Source: Elmis aenea (lineage: Eukaryota > Arthropoda > Insecta > Coleoptera > Elmidae). From it: a stretch of 64,000 nt of DNA. Made by a program: the position numbers and the translations under genes. The DNA lies in NCBI GenBank assembly GCA_947652605.1, contig OX393581.1, positions 44,229,924 to 44,293,923 of the forward strand, read 5' to 3'. The notes below the pieces were generated by a model, which saw only the letters and a program-made list of their open reading frames with translations, did not search any database and was not told the DNA's origin. This document shows, piece by piece, positions 22,866 to 35,860 of this stretch; the stretch's first letter is position 1, and every line of letters begins with the position of its first letter.

Positions 22866-23551
22866 CTGAAACAAAAAAGTTTATTTAGTTATACATTCAC
22901 TTTTCAGCAATTTCATAAAAATTAAGTGTACTTTGGTAGTTCTGCACATATCCTCTGGTTTAGCCGAATCCATATCTTTTACTATTGCCTTACACTGTAC
23001 ATTTATCTAAGACATTCGGTATATACCTACTCAACTCTGTGGTTTAAAAATTAACATAGGTGATTACAAAAAGCATGACTAAATAGTATTAAACAATTTT
23101 AATAAAATAATTTTATAAAAGCATTGTTCTCATACACGTTTGTACGACGATAAGAATAGGCCATAAGAAGGCAATGAAAGACAGTACATACGGTGGACTT
23201 TCATGTGTATTAAATTAAATTTTTTTACAACGCCTGCTAGCCTCTTTGCTGCAAATTATTATGTCATTTAAGATTGTAAATTATATTGTTAATATAAAGG
23301 TACAATCAAAATGCGTTTATAAACGTGCATTTATTGAAGGTTTTGACTAATCAGAAAGGTTCATACAAAAAAATTTTCTTTTTTTTGTAATTGGTGTTTT
23401 AAAAAAAATCTGCATGTAGCTAGTTTTACAATTGGCTTAATAAAATACATACTATTTTAAAATTCAGCGCTTTCATTTGTGACGTTTTAGTGCGCTTCTG
23501 AAAAGGATGGCTGAATATCCTAAAATAGGTATTTTTTAAAAGTAATGCCTA
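22866..23551 (-). other. start of the ~29 kb intron, 3' end, no other feature
   Basis: AT-rich intron sequence next to the last exon. Nothing recognised beyond the polypyrimidine tract (TTTTTTGTTTCAG on the minus strand). Confidence 0.5.
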
Positions 23552-23559
23552 CTTTTAGC

Positions 23560-24872
23560 CAGTGACGGACTGGGAACAAAAATCGGCTCGGGCATTCAGA
23601 TTATAGAGGCCCACAGTCAGGGTTGGTCAAAATTTAATTTTTATTTAAAAAATCAATAATCAATTGATTTAAATTTAAAAAATTAAGAGCTTTTGATGTT
23701 TTTGATTTTTTTAAAAGAAACTTGACTATTATTTTTCACAACTAATTTATTAATTTTTCACGTTACATATATTCTTTATACAGCGTCATTCAAAAAGTAT
23801 GCAACAAATGGAATAATTTTTTATCATGAATTTTATTGTAAATTTTTAGTTCTTGATAAAAGTTGGTGCATTACCTCAAACTAATTTTAAGATAAATTTT
23901 TTTTTTTAAATTCATACAGCACTAGATTTTAGCGATTTCAGAAATATTCATAAGAGTAATGTGCCCTTATTGAAAACAACTTACCTATACAAAAAAAACC
24001 TCATGGGAAAAGATTATTTAGAATTAATAATAAAACCAAAATGTAAAATTTGACGTTAAAATTTCAATTTTTATTTTTGAAGTAATTTTAACATTCAAAA
24101 AGTCTGCAACAAATGGAAAAGATTTTTATTGTAGGTTTCTCAAAAAATTTTATCCCTACGAAAAGTTGGTGCATGGTCTAAAACTAATTTTAAGTTTTAA
24201 AAAAATTCAATAAAAATTCATGACACTAGATTTTAGCGATTTTAGAAATATTTGCAAGAGTAAAGTGCTAGTATTTTAAGAATTTTAAAAAAGTTTCAAA
24301 AAAACTTTTTTGAAAACCTAAAATACGGTCACTTTACTCTTGTGAATATTTCTAAAATCGCTAAAATCTAGTGTCATGAATTTTTAATGATATTTTTCCA
24401 GCTTAAAATTAGTTTTAGACCATGCATCAACTTCTATGGCCCACTAAAAGCTTTATATGGTAACCACTTACGCAGACTTAATAAACTCGCATCAATATAT
24501 TTATTATGAATCTGTTTAATAAACAATGTGTTTTATAAAATAAGTAGATTATGAAACTACTATATAGATAGATATACACATGCACACGCCATCTATAGCT
24601 ATGCGTCAGGTTTCGGATAATATCGGGACTATTTCTGAAGCACGAGTGGCGCGATCAAACATACGACGCTATTGCGTATTGTGGAGCCCCTGAAAAACGT
24701 TAAGACTGAATACGGGCAAATGTTATAATGCCACCTTTTATCATAATTTTTGCGCTCCTTTTACTCAGCGCCGAACTTATTAAGCCCGTAGCTTAGACCG
24801 GCCCAAACCGGCCCATTCGGGCACCGGCCCTTCGCGCATTGCCCGAACTGCCAGATGGCCAGTCCGGGCCTG
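23560..24872. mobile_element. hAT-type element, 1.3 kb, 8-bp TSD
   Basis: Starts CAGTGACGGACTGG and ends CCAGTCCGGGCCTG, flanked by identical CTTTTAGC at 23552-23559 and 24873-24880. No transposase. Inside are two direct copies of a repeat (23788-23960 and 24091-24260, each with AAAGT(A/C)TGCAACAAATGGAA) and an inverted partial copy (24335-24435), apparently a separate foldback inserted in the element. The right end is GC-rich with GGCCC(A/G) repeats. Confidence 0.82.
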
Positions 24873-24942
24873 CTTTTAGCCATAGAACATACGTACATGG
24901 CTACAACTTTTTTTGTAGTACGACTACACAACAGTTTGATGT

Positions 24943-25146
24943 TAGAGGTCTTTCAAGATAAACCGAACCGTAAAATGCGCAAAGAGAGGGGCTGACGGTT
25001 AAAATGTAGACGTTCCTAAAAACGTTATTATAGGTTATAACCTCGTTGTTGAAACAGACGCATGGTTTTTAGGTGGAGCAGTAATTAACGCTTTAGACGA
25101 GTTTTGGTTTCTGCGTCACAGTTCAGTTTATCTTGAAAGAACTCTA
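24943..25146. repeat. short inverted-repeat element, ~200 bp
   Basis: TAGAGGTCTTTCAAGATAAAC at the left and GTTTATCTTGAAAGAACTCTA at the right are inverted copies with two mismatches. GC-richer interior, no ORF. MITE-like; superfamily not determined. Confidence 0.65.
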
Positions 25147-26341
25147 GCGGTCATACAATGAACTTTTAAGTTTGTTTTTTTTTAAAATTTGATGATTGAT
25201 AGAGATCAAATATCAATTGAGTACGGCCCGGAGAACTGTTATTGCCGACTTCTTCTGTTACGTTAATAATATTTAACTAGTCAACAAGAATCGGTGTGAA
25301 ACAAAACTGTGTGTTTTTTTTTTAAATAATATTCTAATTTTATTGCTTCTGTCGAAAGTTAAAAATGTTTCATTGCTTACTGAAGATGCTTATTCGGATT
25401 AAAATTTAATACTGCAATATTAAAAATGTTCCTTAAAAACCCTTCTTTGTAATTCTTTACTGTTTAAAATTTTAAAATCAGGTTTATTTATCTACAAAAA
25501 TATTGCAGGCTATACAATACATGACGTAGTATTTGAACGCTAGTAATTACTGTAAAACATACAAGTTTATTGCTCATATTCGTAGTTTATTTAACTAACA
25601 GCAATAAATGTTAAATGTTTAGTCATACAAAATTTAAAAACTGAACCCAACCGAATATGCATACCGAACATTAAAAAAAGATAAACCTAAAATGTTTATC
25701 TTCGTTTTATAATACTGCAAACTATTATAGTTGCTTTCAAATCTTTTACTGGCCGTAAGTAAGGCTGCTGATAGTTGCTACGTTTGGATTTATATTATTT
25801 TTACGACGGCGAATACAATTCATTTGAATTTTATTAGCTCGTTTTTATTGCATTCTAAAGAAAGTAAATAAATGATTCGTATAACAAGCCAATTTATATA
25901 ATTATGTACAAAAGAAAAAAACTATTATTTACACGAATAAATTTTGTGTTATATCACTTGAAACCCAGCTGTCTAATGCTGCCAATAAGTTTTTTTAATT
26001 TTATCTATGTGTTTACCGTATGGTGAACGTCATAAAAGTCGACTATATTCGCGTTAGATAATGAAAAAATGTAAGCCAGTTTATCAATAAGTGCTATAGT
26101 TGTACGTTTTAAATAGTTTTTAAACAAAGTAAAAAAGATAACATTGTATTTTGTTTTTAAAATTTATAACATCATACTTTGTAAAATTTCCGAGACAGGT
26201 TGTCGCCAAAAGACACTTTACTTGGTTTTATTTGGGGTAATTCAATACAAAAAATAATATTTATTGTTAATAGATACAAGAAAATCTAAATATTTAAAAA
26301 CTTGTAATAAGTTAAAAGTTACTGTTCTACAACATACTTTA
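25147..26341. other. intron, no feature seen
   Basis: AT-rich intronic DNA without recognisable element ends or exons. Confidence 0.45.
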
Positions 26342-27509
26342 TACAGTGTGTACAAAAAGTAACGTAACGGATCAATATCTCGTCTTGTGACATAAAAGAT
26401 GTTTGTGGTAATTTACTACATAACCTTAAATTATTTTCAACTACACACAGCGTTTTGTTTTTGCGCACTGATACGTCACTATGTTTTTTTAAATGGAACA
26501 CCCAGTATATTTTATGATTTTTAGATGTAAAATTGAATTCTCTTTTATGTATCTAAATTCAGTCGTTTTTGAGTTATTCAAGTTTTAATAAAAATATTGA
26601 TAGAAACAGGAGTATAAAATAGTTATTTATGTATCAAGGCCAAAAAGTGTAACTTTTTCGGCCGAAAAAGTACGTTTTGGCCGAGGTGCATATTACATTT
26701 TTTGTGCGATCGAATTAAAAACAATTTAAATTTTTAGTAATTTTCAAAATTATAAGTTAGAAACTACGTGACATTCTGTCACTGACAGATGACGGCGTAT
26801 GTACTGCATTACCGGCCCTCTCCTTAGCAACGGCCGTAAAAGTTACTTTTTCGGCCGTTGCTAAGGGTAACGGCCTGAAAAGTAACTTTTACGGCCGTTG
26901 CTAAGGATGGGGCCGGTAATGCAGTACTTTATGGTTGCTAACGCGTCCGTCAAACAGCTGTTTCTAGTACGATCGCACAAAAAAGAGTTTTATATTTCAG
27001 GCTATGACAAAAATACCTGCTTAGAACGCATACTGCATGATTACTTTCGTATACCTTAAGTACACAACTAATTTAAAAATTAAAAAAATATTCTTAATTT
27101 TAACTATCCACTGCTCCAATAAACAGAATATTTTCAGTAACATGACATCGAACATCGATTAGTCAATTGTTCGTTAAATATACAATAAACGATTTTCTAG
27201 TTGCTTTTTTCGCAATAGTCGCGTAAATAAATAATTATTATGCCTTTTTCCATAAAACAAAACAAAAATTGTATTAACTAATTAACTTGTATTTCTTTAA
27301 AAATTAATGCAGTCAAAACATGAAAATGGAGTTGCATATCATAAAATATACTAGGTGTTCTATTTAAAATAACATAGTGAGGTGATGGTTGAAAATAATT
27401 TTAGGTTGTGTAGTAAATTACCACAAACAACTTTTATAAAAAAAAATATTTGTAAAGTTGTTACAAGACGAGATATTGATCCGTTACGTAACTTTTTGTA
27501 CACACTGTA
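26342..27509. mobile_element. foldback element, TACAGTGTGTAC termini
   Basis: TACAGTGTGTACAAAAAGTAA at 26342 and its complement ending at 27509 lie at TA dinucleotides. The arms continue inward for ~160 bp (ACGGATCAATATCTCGTC, TTGTGGTAATTTACTACA on both sides). The centre holds unrelated sequence including the GC-rich palindrome at 26802-26927. No coding capacity. Confidence 0.82.
26802..26927. repeat. 126-bp GC-rich palindrome
   Basis: GTACTGCATTACCGGCC at the left end and GGCCGGTAATGCAGTAC at the right are perfect inverted copies. Inward, TTAGCAACGGCCGTAAAAGT pairs with its complement, leaving a short centre (TTTCGGCC, AACGGCC). Further CGGCC-rich copies lie at 26655-26690. Strong cruciform or hairpin potential in AT-rich DNA. 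Confidence 0.85.
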
Positions 27510-27569
27510 TATTTAATTTAGACGATTTTATTCATAAAATAATAAAAAAACTTGACACAAATTTAGTTT

Positions 27570-27755
27570 AAAGCGTGGTACACACGTACAAGTATATTGT
27601 GCAATATGTATTGTACAATATATGGCGCAATACCGTTTGTGCGATAAATGTCAGAATTATTGCGCAATATTTTTGAAAATAGCACAATATATTGCACAAT
27701 ATTGACGTCACACAAGTATTTTGTGCAATATACTTGTACGTGTGTACCTCGCTTT
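27570..27755. mobile_element. palindromic MITE, 186 bp
   Basis: AAAGCGTGGTACACACGTAC at the left and GTACGTGTGTACCTCGCTTT at the right are inverted. The arms extend through CAAGTATATTGTGCAATAT. Inner TTGTGCAATATATTG-type units repeat. They resemble the interior of the Harbinger element at 30980-31640, so a related family is likely. Confidence 0.75.
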
Positions 27756-27944
27756 ACAGTTTAAAATTGAACGACTGACCCAAGTCAAAAATTTTGTAGT
27801 TTTTATTCAACATGAACAATTTCAACTTTAAGAAACAATTTAAATTTTTCGATTTCATTACTTTAAATTTTGTGGACTTTGATCAACATTTCATGATCAA
27901 ACAATTATGTTTAATTTTTAACCACTTAATTTAGTACCACATTT

Positions 27945-28010
27945 TCAGACTCTTAAGAAGGCCTAAAAGTCGAAACGTCAATTACCTACATGAGGTTTTA
28001 ATTGACTGTG
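27945..28010 (+). repeat. possible Penelope-like terminal fragment
   Basis: AAGTCGAAACGTCAA at 27968 is preceded by CTTAAGAAGGCC. It resembles the GAAAC core found near the ends of Penelope-like elements and matches the 47141-47175 stretch (TGGTCGAAACGTCAA). Only this fragment is seen here. Confidence 0.3.
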
Positions 28011-29614
28011 CTATTATTGCAGTCAGTAAAATACCATGGCATGAATTTATGTAATTTTTGAAAAATACTTCCAAGTTTAAATGTAAATTTTTAAATTCTG
28101 GTGGGGCCCCCTTTGCAGGGGTCGTGGCCTCCTAGGCATCCGCTGATGTAAGCAGTTATTTGTAGATAACATGATTAAAACATACGTTTATGTTTCAAAG
28201 TAATATTAATGAAAAATGAACGCTTACTTTTTAGAATTCTATTGTTTTCGGTTTATATACATTTCAAACCCCAATGCTTTTTTTTTTTTTTTACCTTTTA
28301 CAATGCATCAAAGCACCGTTAGTTTGTTTTTCAGAAACATTTTCAACCGAATATTCACTGTATTCGTTTGCAGTTTATTTCAGTTTATTTTTTAACAAAA
28401 GCATGCATAACTTTACGACGTATTGTATAACAATATATAGGAAGCCATGCAACTTCGGATGCGCTAGCGTCAACAACTATTATCGTAATTGCAAAAAAAT
28501 CTACAAACTCGAGCAGTCTTATAAATAAAATACAAGCCGACTTGTTGAACTGTCGCATGGCTTGGCTTATTCACGTTAAATTTATCGATTTTTTTGCACA
28601 AAAGTAACGAGTAGACTGTATTATTGTTATGAAGCGATTGTGTTGTACATTTTAAAACAAAAGAAGAGATGTCTGAAATGATTTGGCAGCGCCATTCAAT
28701 ATTAAAATTGTTCCGTTGAAAAGTCTGGGCCGCTGGAGGTAAAAAGTAAAAAAAAAACCTCGAAACTGCGCTTTGAATAGTTTTCCCTCTTACTTTTTCT
28801 TCTACTCGGTGGTTTTTTGTGCTCTTCAATGACGCGACAGGGCATTTTTGACAAAAAGAAACGAGTTTTAAGACTTTTACACACTCGTTTTAAATATTCC
28901 TAGCCCTCTTAAAACAGAATTCTTTAGTGCACTGGTTGATAATGACGAAAAGGAAAAAATTAAAATTGCTTTTGTACCGTTGCACTTCGTCGGACGGTAT
29001 CGCTTCTACTTTTAATTAAAACTAAAAATTCAAGGAACATTATATATAAGCTATATTTAAAAGGTTGGTGCAATATTAAAATTTTATTATATGTTTAATG
29101 TACTGCATCACTAGACAAAATCAATACACTATTTACTATAATTTTCTTACACTTAAATATATTGCAGTTCTTTAGGTATTGCTGTTCGCAGAGATCCAAC
29201 GTTCGCGTCTTTAAAACAATTGGTTTTATCTCAGTAAATCAAACGATAAGCGTAGCAAAAAACAAGTGACTGATGCAACTAAATTTGTGGAAAATAAATG
29301 ACTGACTATTGGGGTTCTAAAAGTTCGGATTTAAAACCACGTATTATATTTCTTTCGGATATTTAAAGGAAATATATTTTTCTTTTCTTCAAAATGTTCG
29401 ATTTCAAAATCGATTAGGGAGAAAAAGGGGATAATGTACAAATTCGACAAGAAATATTTTTGTTTCATTAAATAAATAATTTAATATTGTCTTAATCAGG
29501 GATGGAATAACGTATTAAATCGTTACGTTATTGTATAACGTTATTTATTATTTGTTTTCGTTACATAACGTTATAAATAACATTAACAAAATGAATTGTT
29601 ATGTTATATAACGT
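28011..29614. other. intron, degraded sequence
   Basis: A GC-rich scrap at 28100-28145 (GGGGCCCCC, TCGTGGCCTCC) looks like a hAT end without a partner. At 29500-29615, ATAACGTTA-type units repeat loosely. No exon seen. Confidence 0.4.
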
Positions 29615-30976
29615 TATACAGGGTGTCACACAAAAAACGCCGCAAGCTGTAACTCCGTTGTTTGTGGTCCGATTTTGGTGAACAAAAAAGTAAATGAAAT
29701 GGCTCCTCAAATACTATAAATTGAATTGGATTTCAATTTTTTTCAAGTTGAACTTAAATGTCAAACAATAGTCATTTTTTTTTCCAAATGGCACTATCTA
29801 TTTTTTTTAACTAAATCTGGCACACATTTTTTTTTTCTAAATTCAGTGATGTAATCATAAGTTGATTTTAGTGCTAAACTAATAAGAAATAAAAATAAAA
29901 GTTTAACTAAAATAGGTTAGGTTTCACAAAATTTTTAAGCGTGCCGTGGAAAACAAAAAAATCTTTATCAACAAATGTCATTTAAACGTCAATGTGGTAT
30001 TTCGCGGGCCGCGAGTTTGACACCCCTGATATACAGGGCGAGTCATTAGTGCGAGATCGGTCGATTGTGGCTAAACGGTTTGAGATGGAAAGTTGATTCA
30101 AACGCTATTTCATACAGTTTTTTTTTTCCGAACACGATAAAAATATTTTTAAATATACAGGGTGAGTCACCTCTCTGGAACCAATAGCAACTTTTATATT
30201 TCAAATACAACACCCCATTTTTTATTTAACGCCTTCATTTTAGCTCTACATCGATATAAAATACTACAGGTTTTTATGCGGCCTTATCACTAAAAAAAAT
30301 AATTTTAAAAATGTTTCAAGGTTTTAAGTTTTTATTTAAAAAATCTCTTGAAGTCATTTTTCGAAGCACAGAGTTGTGATTTGTTTAAGACATGCAGAAA
30401 ACATTGCTCTATTAGCTCGACACGAAAAAGTTTGAATCACGCATACAGGGTGTTCATAAATAGGTGGCAACCCATGATTTTCAAATGCTCGTAACTCAAT
30501 TTTTTCAAATCCAAGCCCCTGTATTTTCTTATGTCATCGAATTCGTCTTTAAGAGAGCTTAATTTTTTGTTAAGTATGTCCTATACCCAAAACTCATACT
30601 TTTCGAAATATTCGACATTTTTTCTTCCAATCGTTAATGAAGCAAATAGAGTGCCGTGGAAATCGAAAAAACTGACTGCTCACTTCACTAACGACTAAAA
30701 CTTGTCATTTATATTTTAAATTATTGCATTTCCACGATGAATTTTACTTTACAAGGGCAAATTGATATGGTTTATTCACCATTTCGTGTATTTAATTATT
30801 ACTAGTAGGTAGATACTTAAGAAAATTATTGAGTTAACGATGTTTAAAGTTTCACAAGTTTGACCAAACGTAAAAAACACCCTGTATAATATTTTAAAAA
30901 TGTAGCTAGCGCAAATGTTAATTAATCTGTTGTCAATCTAATTTTCAAACGAAATTCTACTGCCTTTAAAAAGAAC
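29615..30976. repeat. cluster of single CAGGGTG-type element ends
   Basis: Isolated termini at 29617 (TACAGGGTGTCACAC), 30034 (TACAGGGCGAGTC), 30157 (TACAGGGTGAGTCAC) and 30445 (TACAGGGTGTTCAT), plus an inverted ACACCCTGTATA at ~30880. The 30445-30890 pair may bound one ~440-bp element. Others lack a partner, which indicates serial nesting and decay. No coding capacity. Confidence 0.6.
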
Positions 30977-30979
30977 TTA

Positions 30980-31640
30980 AGCGGCCCCTACACCATCAAT
31001 ATTATTGTGCAATATTGCTCTTTGTACAATAATATTGGCCGTTTGTGGATCGTATTGAAAGGTTGCACAATATATTGAATGAATTCAAAATTTTTAGATA
31101 TTTCTTGCGCAATATGAAATATATTGCATCGTCTGTGTGCAACATTGCTCAATATTGATTCAGTTTTAACCAAAACTTTGTAGAGCAAACATCGTGAAAA
31201 ATGTCCAAGTTAAAGGAAGAGGAGAGAAAATTTATTTTAAAGTGTATTGAAGTTTATCATAGTTTACCACCTCTGTGGGATGTTAAGTGCAAGGATTACA
31301 GCAATAGAATTTAAAAAAAATGAACAATATGAGGAACCGTCTAATCGCAAAAAGTTTCGAAAATCACTTGGTTCACTTAATCTTAGTTCGTTTAATAAAT
31401 TTTCATGAGTGTACTGCTTCCTTTACTAAAACCACTGCGTCTTTTCCTCGATTTTTTTTTTCTTAAGCAAACAGCCAGTGCAATAGCCACACAACTAGCT
31501 TCGGTATCCCTCAACATGTTAACTGCACAAAATTCAAACTTCAACTAAAAATTGGACAATAATATTGCACTGTTTGGAGTATCAAGAAAAAATATTTTGC
31601 AATATATTGCCGCAATAATATTGATCATGTAGGGGCCGCT
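30980..31640 (+). mobile_element. Harbinger element remnant with MADF ORF, TTA TSD
   Basis: Terminal inverted repeats AGCGGCCCCTACA and TGTAGGGGCCGCT are flanked by TTA at 30977-30979 and 31641-31643, the 3-bp duplication of PIF/Harbinger. Subterminal ATATTGTGCAATATTG units repeat at both ends. At 31201-31314 a 37-codon frame starts MSKLKEEERKFILKCIEVYH and contains LPPLWDVKCKDY, the core of a MADF domain, as in the second Harbinger protein; it ends at an early stop. The DDE transposase is missing. Confidence 0.85.
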
Positions 31641-31643
31641 TTA

Positions 31644-32593
31644 AATGTAAAAAAAAACTGAAAAAGCTGTATCGCTCAAAAAATTCAAAACAATGTAAAT
31701 TTTACGAAAACGATTGACTTTAGACCCTATAACCTAATACATTTTTAAAGTAAATTTTAAAAGGATCCAAAAATATAAAAATATACAGGGCGTTCCGTTT
31801 AAAATTTCGAAGTTTGAGTCCGTTTCCGGTTAGACCAGAAGTTGTATTGCAACCTCAGTATTTTCATCGAATCCAAAAAACACGATAACGCTTGGATACC
31901 AAGTTTCATTGTAATATCCTAATATCTGCAATAGTATTCTAGATATCTGTCTGTTTCCATACTTGTGCATCACTGTATAAACGACGGGCATATAATTTTG
32001 ATATTTATTACAGTAATATATATAGTCTAAAATGTATCGCCATTTTTTTTCAAGGTTTGTAATTCTAATTGAGTGCCTTTGATTAAGCAAAAACTAAAAT
32101 GTGCGTACATTTTTATGAATGAAGATCTAGATGTGCATAACTCGTGTAGTGATTTTTCATCGAGTTTCATGCAACATTTCAATGTATGAGTTGTTATTTG
32201 AAAAATGCGATACAAATGCAAATTTAAACACAACTATTAGCAGGAATGACCTGGTGGCTGTTGGAATTAAGTAACAAAGTGACTTACTTTTAAAAACGTT
32301 ACATCAAGGTCAAAACACAAGAGCGAGCACGCTTTTAAATATAAATTTTAACGCACGTACTCGTGTAGTGTGAAAGATCAGAATGTGTTGTAACGTATCT
32401 AAATATAAAAATCACGGTATTATAATTAAGATATCGCTATCTTTTCATAATGCGAAAAACAAGTTATTATTACAGAAGTACGACATAACAAATGTGTATC
32501 TAAAGAAAGTGCTTAGTAGGAAAAGTACGACGTGAAGGTTAAACAACATTGAGGCAGGTTTTTGTCGACCCTGAGATCAGCCGTTAGCGCTAG
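31644..32593. other. intron with one CAGGGCG element end
   Basis: TACAGGGCGTTCCGTTT at ~31786 begins a repeat with no recognised partner. Otherwise no feature seen. Confidence 0.4.
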
Positions 32594-32978
32594 CGTTAGT
32601 CTAAAATCGCTGTATATCTGCTAATGCAGCATTTCCCAAACATTGGAGACGGGGGGACCGGTTTACATCATAATAATTTTTCGCACTGCACTTTCCTCCG
32701 TTCATAAACGTTATATCTTGGGATTGACGCAATAAAAAAAGAAAAACGGGAGTTAGTTCATAATTAATAACAAGGAGGTCGTTGCTGCTTCACTTGAATC
32801 CCATTTTAAGCACATTTTCGATTTAGTAAATCAGATAGGTGCTTAAAATAAGCAGTACCTAATGAAATGCTAAACGGCTAAAGGTTTGTTCCAGCAGACG
32901 ATGTTGTACAAATTCATGAACTAATACATGAATTGGTTTATGTACATACGTCAACTGTGGGCTAATAAATGTATTGTC

Positions 32979-33286
32979 ACAGCTTATTACAGCTCGGGCA
33001 CTCTCTTTGCGAGAACGGTTTGCGCCGATCCACACGCGCCACTTCTTAGCCCCGCCTCTCAGATTTAAACAGTACAGAGGTGGTATTGAAATCATTATAC
33101 AGTTAAATCTGTTACGTGGACATCAGTTTTTAATACTGCGCTGTTATCGCTCACTTGGGATATTATACAAATATTTTGAGTCCGGCCCCGACTTTTAAAC
33201 TAAGTGCGAGAGAAATAACGCTAGTGGATCGAAAACGACCAGATCAAAAATGTCGCCTGAGAGTGCCCGAGCTGTAATAAGCTGTG
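32979..33286. mobile_element. MITE, 308 bp, 8-bp TSD GTATTGTC
   Basis: ACAGCTTATTACAGCTCGGG at the left and CCCGAGCTGTAATAAGCTGT at the right are inverted copies, extended by CACTCTC/GAGAGTG. GTATTGTC flanks both sides (32971-32978 and 33287-33294). The 8-bp duplication fits hAT. Two overlapping frames of 74-78 codons are palindrome by-products. Confidence 0.82.
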
Positions 33287-33643
33287 GTATTGTCGTTGCT
33301 GGAAAGCTTTGACATGCCTAACTGTTAATGAAATTTGTGTCTATGGGATTATTAAAAATGTATGTATCGCAAGTGTAAACATCTTAAGAAAGCAGCTACA
33401 TGAGACTGCGACAGCGATTTATAGCTACCAGAGGCCACGTTAGTCGAAACAGCGCAGGCGTGTAAAAATCTCAGCGTTAGTTCTTGCCTTCGTTCATGTA
33501 CTGCTTTTACCGTCCACAAACTAGTTCATAAATTGATTCGATAACTGCTGAAACAACCGACTAACCGTCCCATGAACTATCATAGACTATGCTGGAACGC
33601 GATATTTATACTGCGCATACGCAAATAGTCCATCGGATCGTAC

Positions 33644-34072
33644 TGTAACGAGCACGCCTACAAGGTAGGCAACCCTGCGGACGTGGCGGTTTATATGGTG
33701 GCCAGCAGCAAGGTTCTAGAAGAAGTTGCGTCATACTTCTAGCGGGCTGTTCGATACGCGCTTGGAGTATTCGAAGAATGGATGGTTCGCGAACGTTCAA
33801 GTGTTTATAAGCAGGCGCGCTACGGACAGACAGGCAGTGAAAAAGAGTCAGCAATCAGTCGCGTTAGTCGGAAGTCTGAGGACTCGTGGAAATAAATGTT
33901 GTATATAGTGTAAATAGTTGGTATAGTAGTGTATATAAATATTAGTGTTAAGCTGGTGTAAGGTTATGTCGGTTTATGTTAATGGTGTCTTTTGTTTAAA
34001 TAAATAATAAATGTAAGCTCGGTCGTATTTTATTGTTTGTGCAAATAAATTCGGAACCCCGTGAACGTTACA
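33644..34072 (+). mobile_element. solo LTR, 429 bp, 4-bp TSD
   Basis: Starts TGTAACG and ends CGTTACA, with GTAC on both sides (33640-33643 and 34073-34076). A TATAAG-like box in GTGTTTATAAGCAGG (~33807) precedes a GC-rich start region. AATAAA hexamers follow in the second half. No primer-binding site or internal region is adjacent, so LTR-LTR recombination has removed the body. The length, TG...CA ends and 4-bp duplication suit a Ty3/gypsy-type element. Confidence 0.85.
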
Positions 34073-34299
34073 GTACATAGCTTTAAACCTTAAATATGAA
34101 TTTGAACTTGCATCAAGCTTGGGACACACTGTATATTCGGGTTACATTTATATTATATTGAACATGAAGTGAGACATTTTTGCAAACAGACGTTTCTGCC
34201 ATTAGTCTGTTGATTCGCAAGAAAGTGATACGAAAAATGAGAATGTTTGGATTCAGTGAATCAGGAAATAAGCGCTTTGATATAATTGTGATCCTTATA

Positions 34300-35860
34300 C
34301 AATATATCGTCGATGGAAAGCAATTTTGCTGTAAACGCCAAAACTACAACTTTACAGGAGAGACAAAAAACAATTTAAGTTTTGGAAAAATAATTACTGT
34401 CCTTTAAATAATGATTTTATCGAAAAAATGTTAAAGGAATGTAGGTGTCAAATAATTAAATGAATATTATTAGAACAATAAAAATAGACCATAACTATAA
34501 ATTAATGGCGTTTTGGCGCTTACAGCAAAACACACATTGAAAATGTTGCTCGATTGAAATGTCGTAAACGCCATGTCACAATGTTTGGAATTAAATTCAG
34601 GTAGTAATAATGACCTTCTAAATGTAGTACAGACAAAAAATGTAAATAAACGTATGTTTGGTTGGTTGTAAATGCAACTACATAAACTTTTATATTTCAT
34701 TTGTTTTGTCGTATACACAGAAGTGTATGTAAGTAATAAGTTGTTCAAAGTACATGGGAATTAAATAATTTACCAATGTTATAATTATAATGCTCACAAA
34801 AACCACGTTTAAGTAAATGATTATAATTGTTAGAGGTATTCAAAGAACAAAAAGAAACTAATAACAAATAATTATTTTTTAGACTTTAAAGAGCCATAAA
34901 AAAAAACAAATAAATAAGTTACTCTATTAAACAAAAACTAGTATAAATGCATCAAACGTAACTTCTTTAGGTGGGTAATATAAAACTAAACCATTTTAAA
35001 GCTTCTATTTGCAATCATCTCCTTCTTACCTTCCTTTTAATAACTATCTTCTTCGTCTGTATCGTTTAAACTTAAACAATCAGGTATTGTTGAGTTGGAT
35101 TATAAATGAATATACTAAGGTGCATAATTCTTTGGTATTATATTTTTACCACAAGATTTTTTCGGTCTTTATATTTTGCTTGTGCAATAGGAATTGTTTG
35201 ATTATACAAATTAAAGTTGGGTTGAGCACCTTCTAAATCGTTTATTGTGTAGATAGATGTGGTGACAAGCACCCTTACTTAACACATACGGTCACGTCAA
35301 TTGCACGTTGCATACGCAAAGAACAATTATGACGTATCACAACCCCAAAACAATCTATCTTTAATAATTCGAATTGTATTAACGTTATAAATACAGTATA
35401 ACTAGATCTAGGCAAATGCTTTAAAAACAATATGTTCTTTAATTGCATCCGTATAAATCGCTGTTACAAACCAAATATTCTAAAAGGATAACCTATTGTA
35501 TGTGGTAACCGGCATGACTTAAAATACTTGGGCGGCATAAATGCTGTATACGCCACATCTTAAACTAAGTAGTTGCTGTAAACGAAATCTCTTTTAAAGT
35601 GACGACAGGATGATTGCTTTATACGCCAACATTAGAAAAAAGAGCGATTTTAATGGCTTGTACTGCATAATTTCTTTAAATTTGAACAAAATAACAGTAC
35701 TTTTGAATTAGCGTTCAGTTTTTATTTTTTGTCGTACATTTATGAAATATAGACCATCCGACGCAGAAAAAAAAACTGAGAACAATGATGTAATACATTT
35801 TTTTTGCATAGTTTGGCGTTTACAGCAAAATTGCTTTCCATCGACGATATTATTGTCTTT
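34300..35860. repeat. foldback repeat, ~1.56 kb
   Basis: Around 34305-34350 the sequence CGTCGATGGAAAGCAATTTT followed by GCTGTAAACGCC recurs inverted at about 35815-35855. Further GGCGTTTTGGCGCTTACAGC-type blocks lie at 34505 and 35620. The arms are separated by AT-rich unrelated DNA. Non-coding; nested in the 32627-35927 composite. Confidence 0.65.

Noticed and set aside
32859..33198. Overlapping frames of 74-78 codons on both strands.
   Set aside because: They cover the 32979-33286 MITE with inverted ends and have no homology I recognise.
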